DNA from: Rhodopseudomonas julia
Lineage (GTDB): Bacteria > Pseudomonadota > Alphaproteobacteria > Rhizobiales > Afifellaceae
Assembly: GCF_030813515.1 (NCBI RefSeq)
Contig: NZ_JAUSUK010000002.1
Span: 124,001-188,000, forward strand
Length of the DNA: 64,000 bases
Direction: 5' to 3'
Both the position numbers and the translations under genes were made by a program. The number at the start of each line of letters is the position of its first letter. Within the stretch, counting starts at the first letter, position 1. The notes under the pieces were generated by a model that saw nothing but the letters and a program-made list of their open reading frames with translations, was not told the origin of the DNA and did no database searches. Positions 16,691 through 24,676 of the stretch are shown here, one piece after another.

Positions 16691-18508
16691 TCAGTCGAGC
16701 GATGCGACGAGAAGATAGACCTGATCGGGTTCGTCGATGAAGGCGAGATCGTCCTTCGTGGCGAAGCGATCGGTGCGCAGCTGCTCTGCCTTGCTGATTG
16801 CCCGGGCAACGCCCTCATTCACCGGAATGGCGAAGAACTCGACGGCGCCGGAAGGCCGCGGGGCCTGCAAAAGGGCGAAGATGAAGGTCCGTGTCGTATC
16901 CTTGCCCATCAGTCGTGACAGGTCGCCGGCATCGGGCTTTTGCGTGATGAGCCGGGCGACAGGTGCAGCCGGTGCCTGCATTTCCACGGTTGCAGCGAGG
17001 CTCAGCGGCGTCTCTTGGGGTATGGCGAAGCCGGCGGCTTCTTCGAGTGCGGCCGGTGCCTCAAGCCGTTCTTGAGGCGAGGCATATGCGAGCGTCTCGT
17101 CCTCTTCGGCGGTGATCCCGGTCTTCGATCCGGCGAGACCTGCCGCGGCGTCGATGGCGTCAAAACCCTGCGGCTCGGAGCCGAGCGAGGCCGTCACGAT
17201 CGGGCGGGCAGCAGGAAGAGTGATTTCTCTGGTGCTGTTGGACGGCGTCATCACGGCATTCGCCAGGACAAGGCCGGCCGTTGCCTGCGCATCGCGCGGG
17301 GAGGCCGTGGCCGGGTCGGCGTTCGCAAGGGCACGTTCATAAAGGGCCGTCAATTCGGTGGCGTCCTCAGCCGTGGCCAAGCGTGCCGTCCCTGCCATCT
17401 CAGGCGATGACGTCCCGGGCATTGCGGCTGGCAGACCATCGGGACGGGCCTGTGGCATTGTCGCGTAGGCGAGAAGACCGACAGTGTCCTGCTCGGCGAT
17501 CTGAGGCGCCGCAGATGCCGTCGGGTCCGCCGTTTCCGTCCGGGTCGCAACTGCGATCGCCCGGATGGCGGAAGGAGCGGCGCGCGGCAGCATCTCCGGA
17601 GGAGACAGCTCTTGCGGCGCAACGCTTGCGACCTGAATTTCCTGAGGTGCGGAGCGTGCCGTCTGGACCGGGGCAAGGGCCCGCGCCGGAGCCGTCTTGG
17701 AGCGCATCGGGCGGGACTGATCGCCCTCATCCTCGTCGCCGTCGAAGACATTCTTCAGCCAGGCGACGACGGTCGCTTTCTCGTTCGAACTGGATGACCC
17801 GCGGGAGGTGCCAAGCGTCTCCTTCTTGCCGCTGCGGCCATATTCGGCGAGCACGATCTTGTAGCCCGGCAAAGGCTTGCCGTCGGATGGGATGTGCAGC
17901 GTCTTGCCGTCCGGGAAGAGCGCCAGAAGCTGCTGGCGCGTCATGCGCGGCCAGTGGCGGACGCTGCCGACATCGAGATGCACGAAAGGCGAGCCGGAGG
18001 TCGGATAGTAACCGACGCCGCCGACCTGCTTCCTCAATGCGATTTTCCGGAGTTTTTCGAGAGGCACACCCGGGATGAAGAAATCCATCGCCTTGCCGGC
18101 GGTGTGCTGGCTGCGCTTGGCGACGCCGGAGGAGCGCTTGCGCAGCATATTGTTGGTCTTCAGGGAGCGGAAAGCGGAGACGACCGTGACCGGGTTCTGC
18201 GCGCCGACCTCTTGGTAGACCTCCCAGACGAGGTCGAAGAGGCGCGGATCCATATCGGTCGGCTCGTCGGCACGCCAGTCGCGCAGGAAGTAGTTGAGGC
18301 GCTTCAGCTCGCGCTGGTCGTAGCGGCCATTGCGGCGGAACGTGAACTCGCCGTGTTCGCCGGTATGGGCGAAATAGAGTTTTAGGGTTCGGTCGCCGGA
18401 ACGCGAAAGAGACGGATCGGAACCTCCGAGAAGGAGGGCGAAGGCCAGCGTCAGGCACATCATTGGGCCGCGCAGGCGCGAGAGTTTGGACTCGGCCGGT
18501 ATCAGCAA
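16691..18508 (-). CDS. DUF882 / peptidase M15-like envelope protein with long tail
   Basis: A protein of about 605 residues. An N-terminal hydrophobic export segment is followed by a DUF882 (M15/YcbK-like) domain with the metal-site motifs SAFRSLKTN, SQHTAGKAMDFFIPG and FVHLDVGSVRHWP (His, Asp and His ligands), as in D,D-carboxypeptidase-fold proteins acting on peptidoglycan. After about residue 200 comes a 400-residue Ala/Pro/Glu-rich, probably disordered tail ending in a short conserved-looking block. I use the TTG at 18506-18508, which has an AAGG site; a TTG at 18592 and an ATG at 18463 are alternatives. A near-consensus CtrA-like element (TTAA-N7-TTAC, 18582-18596) lies upstream. The adjacent L,D-transpeptidase supports a cell-wall role. 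Confidence 0.82.
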   Translation of the reverse strand: MLIPAESKLSRLRGPMMCLTLAFALLLGGSDPSLSRSGDRTLKLYFAHTGEHGEFTFRRNGRYDQRELKRLNYFLRDWRADEPTDMDPRLFDLVWEVYQEVGAQNPVTVVSAFRSLKTNNMLRKRSSGVAKRSQHTAGKAMDFFIPGVPLEKLRKIALRKQVGGVGYYPTSGSPFVHLDVGSVRHWPRMTRQQLLALFPDGKTLHIPSDGKPLPGYKIVLAEYGRSGKKETLGTSRGSSSSNEKATVVAWLKNVFDGDEDEGDQSRPMRSKTAPARALAPVQTARSAPQEIQVASVAPQELSPPEMLPRAAPSAIRAIAVATRTETADPTASAAPQIAEQDTVGLLAYATMPQARPDGLPAAMPGTSSPEMAGTARLATAEDATELTALYERALANADPATASPRDAQATAGLVLANAVMTPSNSTREITLPAARPIVTASLGSEPQGFDAIDAAAGLAGSKTGITAEEDETLAYASPQERLEAPAALEEAAGFAIPQETPLSLAATVEMQAPAAPVARLITQKPDAGDLSRLMGKDTTRTFIFALLQAPRPSGAVEFFAIPVNEGVARAISKAEQLRTDRFATKDDLAFIDEPDQVYLLVASLD

Positions 18509-18661
18509 GCGTGATCGCCTTCTCTTGAGGGAAGCCCCTTCCCCATCCCCAGGCACGAGAGCGAATTCTCGCTTCTCTTGCTTAACGCTCAATTACAAAA
18601 TGGAAAGCTATGGCGAAAATGCGACTGAGGCGCCATTTTCTCGCCTCAGCCCATGTCATGG

Positions 18662-20494
18662 TTACAGATTCAGTAATTTAGCTAGCTTCTCGTCATAGCC
18701 ATAAACGTCGGGAACGGTCTTCAAGCTTCCGTCCGCTTCTGGGATCATCGTGAAGTACGCAAGAAAAACCGGCAGTTTCCGCTGCAGATTGATGCGCACT
18801 TCCTGGTTCGAAAACATTCTTTTCAGCCGCTTGGAATTCCATTGGTCATCATCGGCCAGAATGGCGTCCGCGAACGCCATCGGGTCTTGCACGCGCACGC
18901 AGCCGTGAGAAAAAGCCCTAGAGGATCGCGTAAACAGGCTCTTTGCGGGCGTGTCGTGCAGGTAGACGGCATGACGGTTCGGGAACATGAACTTGATGCG
19001 GCCGAGCGCATTGCGGTCGCCCGGCGGCTGGCGAATACGAAGCTGTCGCGTGTCGACCGCGTACCAGTCGATCAGCGTCGGATCGAGCCGGTACGTCTTG
19101 CCACGAATGTCGGCGAGGAGCTGGTAACCGGTCGAGGCGAAGTATCCATAGGGATCCTGCCGGATCTTGGGCAGCATTTCCGCGGTGACGATCGAGTTCG
19201 GCACGTTCCAGTACGGATTGAGGATGAGATGGTCCATCTGATCGCCGAACAGCGGCGTCGGATGCGCCCGCTGGCCGACGACGACGCGCGCCTCGTGGTT
19301 GAGCGCACCGTCGCGGTAAACGCGGACCATGAATTCCGGCACATTGACGAAGATATAGTCGTCGCTGAATTCGCGCGGCATCCAGCGCCACCGCTCCATA
19401 TTCACGACGACTGTCTTGATGCGGTTCTCGCGGCTCGCGCCGTTCAGGGTCTGAAGCGTCTGCGGACCGACCATGCCGTCGACCGAAAGGCCGTTTTCGC
19501 GCTGGAAGGCTTCGACGGCGGCGACGACCGTGTCGTCGTAGAGCATCGCGTCGTTGCCGGCGCGAAAGGCAGCCGGCGTCGGATCGAGCTTCAGATCGGC
19601 GCTGTAATCGTGCGCTTTCTCCAGGAACCCTGCCGGGGGCTGTGACCTCGAGGCCTCATCCATCTTGCTGGAGGAAACGCTCTGCGCCAGCGAGCCCGTC
19701 GTCTTCGGCTCCGGCATATCCGCGGCGGGGGCGAACACCGCTTTCTGCGGCGCTTCCGGGATCTCGATGCCAAGGCGCTCGCGCAATGTGACGACGCGCG
19801 GATCGCGCTGGCCGGCCTTCAGGGTCGGTCCCTCGGCGATGTGCGGCAAAGGCTTGCCGTCGCTCTCGCGCAGTTTCGCGAGCTTCGCCTTCAACGCCTG
19901 ATATTGCGGATGCGGGGGCGCAAAGGCGGAGATCGTGGCGTCGACATCCTTCGCCATGGTCGTCTTGGCCAGGGCTTCGCCGAGATCCGGCAGTGCCGGG
20001 GTGTAATAGACTTCCTTGTCGACCGATTTCGGCAGAACCCGGCCGATCGCAAGATGCGTGATGAAGCGGGCCGCGTTCTCGCTGAGTGCCACATCCTTCG
20101 CCGCGATGGCGTCGGTATCGGTGAGCGCGTCTTGCGGCAGCTCGATCGCCTCGTAGTCGGAAGGAGCAAGACCGTCTTCGGCCGCCCGCGCCATGCGGTC
20201 GAGCAGAGCACGGGCCTGCGCTGTCGCTTCGCCGTTGTGAATCCACACGGGCGCAAAAGACCGCTCCTCGTAGAAACTGCGCACCGCCGCGGCGATGTCT
20301 TTGGCGCGAGGATCGGCAAATTGCGGCTGATGGGCGAGAGCGGCCCGGATCGCTGCGGCCTCTGTGGTGATGGCCGGTGACGACGTCTCGGCGGCGTCTT
20401 CGACGCCGATCGTGGCAACCGTTAGGGCAGGTGCCGCTGCGACAGGTGTCGCCGCCATCAACGCCAGGAAAACCGCCGTACCTCTCAACCGCAT
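18662..20494 (-). CDS. L,D-transpeptidase (YcbB/LdtD-like)
   Basis: A 610-residue periplasmic peptidoglycan cross-linking enzyme. It has a signal peptide (residues 1-21), the helical scaffold domain typical of large YcbB-type enzymes, a peptidoglycan-binding segment (ENGLSVDGMVGPQTLQTLN) and a C-terminal YkuD catalytic domain with SHGCVRV, whose Cys is the nucleophile, preceded by the conserved HDTP His. Such enzymes make 3-3 cross-links, which dominate in polar-growing Hyphomicrobiales. ATG 20494 has GGAGAG six bases upstream; an adjacent TTG is unlikely. Confidence 0.93.
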   Translation of the reverse strand: MRLRGTAVFLALMAATPVAAAPALTVATIGVEDAAETSSPAITTEAAAIRAALAHQPQFADPRAKDIAAAVRSFYEERSFAPVWIHNGEATAQARALLDRMARAAEDGLAPSDYEAIELPQDALTDTDAIAAKDVALSENAARFITHLAIGRVLPKSVDKEVYYTPALPDLGEALAKTTMAKDVDATISAFAPPHPQYQALKAKLAKLRESDGKPLPHIAEGPTLKAGQRDPRVVTLRERLGIEIPEAPQKAVFAPAADMPEPKTTGSLAQSVSSSKMDEASRSQPPAGFLEKAHDYSADLKLDPTPAAFRAGNDAMLYDDTVVAAVEAFQRENGLSVDGMVGPQTLQTLNGASRENRIKTVVVNMERWRWMPREFSDDYIFVNVPEFMVRVYRDGALNHEARVVVGQRAHPTPLFGDQMDHLILNPYWNVPNSIVTAEMLPKIRQDPYGYFASTGYQLLADIRGKTYRLDPTLIDWYAVDTRQLRIRQPPGDRNALGRIKFMFPNRHAVYLHDTPAKSLFTRSSRAFSHGCVRVQDPMAFADAILADDDQWNSKRLKRMFSNQEVRINLQRKLPVFLAYFTMIPEADGSLKTVPDVYGYDEKLAKLLNL

Positions 20495-20533
20495 CAAACT
20501 CTCCAGCTTGTCATTCTTCGGCGAACCTGCGCC

Positions 20534-22075
20534 TCAGGCCGCATCGGCGGCGGCCGTCTCGATCCCGTAGTCTTTCAGCTTCCGATAAAGCGTCGAGCGG
20601 CCGATGTGCAGGCGCCTTGCCACTTCGCTCATCCGGCCGCCGTAATGCTCGACAGCAAAGCGCACAGCTGCCTCCTCGAGCGCATCGAGCGCCCGCATCT
20701 CACCGTCCCGATCCAGAAGATGCAGGAGACCATAAAGGGGGGGCGAGATTTTGTCAGCCGATGCAAAGGACTTGTCAGGTGTTTCCCTCTCGCGATGGTG
20801 CGCGCGTGCAACATGGCCCGTTCCGGACGCCCGTGTGCGGGCTGCGGCTGCACCTTCGTTTTGCCAGGCTTTGACCAGTTCGGGGATGGCGCCGGCGTCG
20901 AGAGCTGTCTGGATCTGCGGGAAATCCCAAGGGCGCAGAAACTCTCCCTCGCACAGGATGACGGCGCGGTAGACGGCGTTTTCGAGCTGGCGAATATTGT
21001 CGGGCCAGTGGAAGGCGGCGAGAAGCGCTTCCGTCTCTGGTGCGAGGCCCTTGAGCCGGGGACGGCCCTCTTCGGCGGCGAAGCGGGCGAGGAAGGTGGC
21101 CGCGAGCGGGAGAAGATCCTCGACACGGTCGCGCAGTGGCGGCAGCCAGATCGGGAAGACGTTCAGCCGGTAAAACAGGTCCTCGCGGAAGACGCCCTCG
21201 GCCACGCGGTCGACGAGCCTGCGGTCGGTCGTGGCGATGAGGCGAAAGTCGCAGCGCGTCGCACGTTCGCCGCTGAGACGGGGGAGGGTGCCCTCCTCGA
21301 GAACGGCGGCAAGGCGCGCCTGCACACTGGCCGGCAGATCCGCGATCTGCCGCAAAAGCAGTGTGCCGCCCTGAGCTTCGTGGATGCGGCCGCGAAGGGC
21401 CGGTGACGTGCCTGTCGCGGGACGGCCGAAGAGAAGGACCTCGATATCGTCGGCGGGGACGGCGCCGCAATCGACGCTGACGAAGGGCCTCGCCCGGCGG
21501 GCACTCTCGCCATGGATGGCGTGCGCAAACCATTCCTTGCCGGTGCCGGCCTCGCCCTCGATGAGGACGGAAATGGTAGAACGTGCCGCACGCTGGCCGA
21601 GCTCCATGGTGCGCATCATCGCCGGCGCGGATGCGATCATGTCGTCGAAGGAGACTGTTTCTTCGCGCCGGTGGCGCAGGCGCTGCACCTCTCCCTGGAG
21701 CGCCGAGAGTTTGAGTGCGTTGGAGATCGATACGCGCAGGCGTTCAGGAGCTGCCGGCTTGACCAGGAAGTCGAAGGCGCCGGCACGCATCGCCGAGACG
21801 GCAGTGTCGATGCCGCCTTGCGCCGTCTGGACGATGACCGCCGGAGGCGCGGGCCTTTTCTTCAATTCCTCAAGCACCATCATTCCGTCGACATCGGGCA
21901 TGACGAGGTCGAGGATCACGACATCGATGGGGGCAGAGGAGGTGTCGTTGATGCGGTCCAGAGCGGCCTGACCGCCGGAAACCGATTCCGACAGATAGCC
22001 GAAGGATTGCATCATGCCTGCGAGCAGACGCAGGGTGATCGGGTCGTCATCGACCAGAAGCATACGAGCTGGCAT
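20534..22075 (-). CDS. NtrC-like response regulator with degenerate sigma-54 ATPase domain
   Basis: A 513-residue protein with receiver, AAA+ and Fis-type HTH domains. The receiver is complete (acidic pocket D9-D11, phosphoacceptor D56, K106). The AAA+ domain keeps Walker A (GEAGTGKE, 174-181), but Walker B reads GGTLLLRQI where active members have GGTLFLDEI, and the GAFTGA loop is replaced by RPATGTSPA (218-226). A Fis-like helix-turn-helix (MSEVARRLHIGRSTLYRKL) closes the protein. It therefore probably binds DNA and may respond to phosphorylation, but should neither hydrolyse ATP efficiently nor remodel sigma-54 polymerase. No cognate kinase is adjacent. It lies 39 bp upstream of the L,D-transpeptidase on the same strand. 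Confidence 0.88.
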   Translation of the reverse strand: MPARMLLVDDDPITLRLLAGMMQSFGYLSESVSGGQAALDRINDTSSAPIDVVILDLVMPDVDGMMVLEELKKRPAPPAVIVQTAQGGIDTAVSAMRAGAFDFLVKPAAPERLRVSISNALKLSALQGEVQRLRHRREETVSFDDMIASAPAMMRTMELGQRAARSTISVLIEGEAGTGKEWFAHAIHGESARRARPFVSVDCGAVPADDIEVLLFGRPATGTSPALRGRIHEAQGGTLLLRQIADLPASVQARLAAVLEEGTLPRLSGERATRCDFRLIATTDRRLVDRVAEGVFREDLFYRLNVFPIWLPPLRDRVEDLLPLAATFLARFAAEEGRPRLKGLAPETEALLAAFHWPDNIRQLENAVYRAVILCEGEFLRPWDFPQIQTALDAGAIPELVKAWQNEGAAAARTRASGTGHVARAHHRERETPDKSFASADKISPPLYGLLHLLDRDGEMRALDALEEAAVRFAVEHYGGRMSEVARRLHIGRSTLYRKLKDYGIETAAADAA

Positions 22076-22318
22076 CAAGCGTCTTCGTGGGCACGAGAGC
22101 GTTTCATTTCGCACCAAGCTGCCCCGACTCAGGTTAAGGGGTTGTTACCCATGACGCCGGACCGGCGGAAATCTTGCGTTCCGCGATCACTTTCGCGGCG
22201 CGGGAATTCTCGGCCACGCTCGTGAGGCGCGCCCACAAAGCTTGCTCTTGCCGCACAAATTGCCAGATGAGAGGCTGAGCGTTACGTCGTCTGCACCAGC
22301 TATCAAGGAGAGTTATTG

Positions 22319-24181
22319 ATGCGCACCGAGCAGAGTTTGCTGCAGTTCCAGCCTGGCTTCGATGTGACGAAGGAGGGTGCGCAGGTCGCAGACGAGGGCC
22401 TCGGCGCCCTGCCGGAATGGGATCTGTCCGACCTCTACCCGTCGATGGATGCGCCGGAAGTGGCCGCCGACATCGCCAAGGTCGACGAAAAGGCGACGGC
22501 TTTCGAGGGCGCCTATAAAGGCAAGCTCGCCGAGATCGCGCAAAGTCCCGAAGGCGGCAGCCGCCTTGCCGGGGTGATCGAGGAATTTCAGGCGATCGAA
22601 GAGATCATCGGTCGGCTGATGAGCTATGCGGGGCTCGTCTATGCCGGCGATACGAGCGACCCTAAGCGGGCAAAATTCAATGGCGATCTGCAGGACAAGC
22701 TGACCGGGGTTTCGACCAAGCTCTTGTTCTTCCCGCTGGAGCTCAACCGGATCGACGATGCGGTGCTCGACAAGGCCATGGCGAGCCCGGAGCTTGCGCA
22801 TTGGAAGCCGTGGCTCGACGATCTGCGCGAAGAGCGCCCGTATCAGCTTTCAGATGAGATCGAGCGGCTTTTCCATGAGAAGTCGCTGACAGGCCGGGGC
22901 GCCTGGAACCGGCTCTTCAACGAGACGATGGCGGCGCTCCGCTTCAAGGTGAACGGGAAGGATCTCACCCTGGAGCCGACGCTCAATCTTCTGACCGACC
23001 ATGACGAGGCGCAGCGCAAGGCCGCCGCAACCGCGCTTGCCGACACGTTTCGTGAGAATCTCCGCACGTTCTCCCTGATCACCAATGTGCTTGCGAAGGA
23101 CAAGGCGATCTCCGACAGCTGGCGCGGCTTCACGGATGTGGCTTCGGCGCGCCATCTCGCCAACCGGGTGGAGCCGGAGGTGGTCGATGCGCTGGTGCAG
23201 GCCGTTGCGACCTCCTATCCGAAGCTGTCGCACCGCTACTACGCCATGAAGGCGAAATGGCTCGGCAAGGACAAGCTCGACCATTGGGACCGCAATGCGC
23301 CCCTGCCTGAGACGTTGAAGCGGACGATCGACTGGCAGGAAGCGAAAGAGACGGTGCTTTCCGCCTATGGCAGTTTCGATCCGCGCATGGCGGAGATTGC
23401 CGAGCACTTCTTCGACAAGAGCTGGATCGATGCGCCGACGCGTTCGGGCAAGGCGCCAGGCGCCTTCGCGCATCCGACGGTGCCGAGCGCGCATCCCTAT
23501 GTGCTCCTCAATTATCAGGGCAAGGCACGGGATGTGATGACGCTCGCCCACGAGCTCGGGCATGGCGTGCATCAGGTCCTCGCCGGGGAGCAGGGGCTTT
23601 TGATGGCGCAGACGCCGCTGACCTTGGCGGAAACGGCGAGCGTTTTCGGCGAGATGCTGACCTTCCGCTCCATGCTCGACAATGCCGCGACGCCGAAGGA
23701 GCGGAAAATCCTTCTCGCCGGCAAGGTGGAGGACATGCTCAACACGGTCGTGCGCCAGATCGCCTTCTATCAGTTCGAGCGCCGCGTCCACACGGCGCGC
23801 CGCGACGGCGAATTGCCAGCGGAGGCGATCGGAGAGATTTGGATGGAGGTGCAGAAGGAGAGCCTAGGCCCCTCGATCCGGCTCGGCGAAGGGTACGAAG
23901 TGTTCTGGGCCTATATCCCGCATTTCGTGCATTCACCCTTCTACGTCTACGCTTATGCCTTCGGCGATTGCCTGGTGAACTCGCTCTATGCCGTCTATCG
24001 CGATGCCGAGACCGGTTTCCAGGACCGCTATTTCGACATGCTGAAAGCCGGCGGCACCAAGCGCCACAAAGAGCTTCTGGCCCCCTTCGGGCTCGATGCC
24101 TCCGATCCCGCCTTCTGGATGCAGGGCCTTTCGGTTGTCGAAGGGCTGATCGACGAATTGGAGAGCGTGCAGGCAGCATGA
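22319..24181 (+). CDS. pepF: M3 family oligoendopeptidase F
   Basis: A 620-residue cytosolic zinc metallopeptidase cleaving oligopeptides. The thermolysin-like site is AHELGHGVHQ (HExxH), and the third ligand Glu lies downstream in TLAETASVFGEML. Length is normal for PepF/M3B enzymes. ATG 22319 follows AAGGAG by eight bases; the adjacent TTG at 22316 is less likely. The gene stands alone and is followed by an AT-rich hairpin. Confidence 0.96.
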   Translation: MRTEQSLLQFQPGFDVTKEGAQVADEGLGALPEWDLSDLYPSMDAPEVAADIAKVDEKATAFEGAYKGKLAEIAQSPEGGSRLAGVIEEFQAIEEIIGRLMSYAGLVYAGDTSDPKRAKFNGDLQDKLTGVSTKLLFFPLELNRIDDAVLDKAMASPELAHWKPWLDDLREERPYQLSDEIERLFHEKSLTGRGAWNRLFNETMAALRFKVNGKDLTLEPTLNLLTDHDEAQRKAAATALADTFRENLRTFSLITNVLAKDKAISDSWRGFTDVASARHLANRVEPEVVDALVQAVATSYPKLSHRYYAMKAKWLGKDKLDHWDRNAPLPETLKRTIDWQEAKETVLSAYGSFDPRMAEIAEHFFDKSWIDAPTRSGKAPGAFAHPTVPSAHPYVLLNYQGKARDVMTLAHELGHGVHQVLAGEQGLLMAQTPLTLAETASVFGEMLTFRSMLDNAATPKERKILLAGKVEDMLNTVVRQIAFYQFERRVHTARRDGELPAEAIGEIWMEVQKESLGPSIRLGEGYEVFWAYIPHFVHSPFYVYAYAFGDCLVNSLYAVYRDAETGFQDRYFDMLKAGGTKRHKELLAPFGLDASDPAFWMQGLSVVEGLIDELESVQAA

Positions 24182-24225
24182 TCTGCAGCAAACAGCGCGT
24201 ATGAGCGCTTTTTCATCGGGCCTAG

Positions 24226-24250
24226 AAAATTTGCGGACCCTGCAAATTTT
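24226..24250 (+). terminator. AT-rich hairpin after pepF
   Basis: Perfect 9-bp inverted repeat AAAATTTGC / GCAAATTTT with a 7-base loop, 45 bp after pepF. It may end the pepF transcript or act as an operator for the short transcript that follows. Confidence 0.5.
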
Positions 24251-24305
24251 GCGCTTGCCAAGCGGTCGCTTGATGAAGAAACTCAGAATCGGTCGAAACA
24301 GCTTG

Positions 24306-24320
24306 AAAGGAGGTGATCCA
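24306..24320 (+). promoter_or_regulatory. Extended Shine-Dalgarno matching the 16S rRNA 3' tail
   Basis: AAAGGAGGTGATCCA, continuing with G at 24321, is complementary to the last 16 nt of the usual alphaproteobacterial 16S rRNA (CTGGATCACCTCCTTT). Ordinary ribosome sites in this window pair over only 4-7 nt. The AGGAGG core is seven bases from the GTG at 24321. Confidence 0.75.
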
Positions 24321-24395
24321 GTGTCGAGTGAGAATGGATGGGGTATTTGCCTGATCGGTCTCGGGACGGTGGAGCAACCTCTGTCGCTTTCGTGA
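24321..24395 (+). CDS. Candidate 24-residue mini-ORF behind the extended SD
   Basis: GTG start and TGA stop; the peptide begins MSSENGWGICLIGLG and ends VEQPLSLS. It has no homology I recognise. Support comes from the exceptional Shine-Dalgarno sequence seven bases upstream and a strong terminator 39 bp downstream, so the unit looks like a compact transcript of its own. A longer in-frame reading from the ATG at about 24273 (MKKLRIGRNS...) is possible but lacks a ribosome site. It could be a leader peptide, a small membrane-active peptide, or an untranslated RNA that binds 30S subunits. Confidence 0.45.
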   Translation: MSSENGWGICLIGLGTVEQPLSLS

Positions 24396-24433
24396 ACGAG
24401 TAAATTCTGGGCAAATTGCCCGCTTCTCGCGGA

Positions 24434-24465
24434 GGGCCGCCAATCTGGCGGCCCTTTTCCTTTTT
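24434..24465 (+). terminator. Strong terminator after the mini-ORF
   Basis: GGGCCGCCA / TGGCGGCCC 9-bp stem with a 3-base loop, followed by TTTTCCTTTTT. It separates the mini-ORF unit from the ABC1 kinase gene. Confidence 0.85.
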
Positions 24466-24676
24466 GGCGATCCGTTTTGCAAAGCGCTCCGGAGTGCCTC
24501 TGCGGGGCAGCCTTGGCGTGGCGGCCCGCCCGCCGAAGAGCGCCTGCACTTTCTCGTCGCTGTGCCGGAGAAGTTTCAGCCTGGCGATGTGCGATTGGCG
24601 GATGAAGGTCAGCCTCAGGCACCCTATCTAGCGCATACGACGATCCCGCTTGCCGTATGACGTGAAGGTTATCTCG

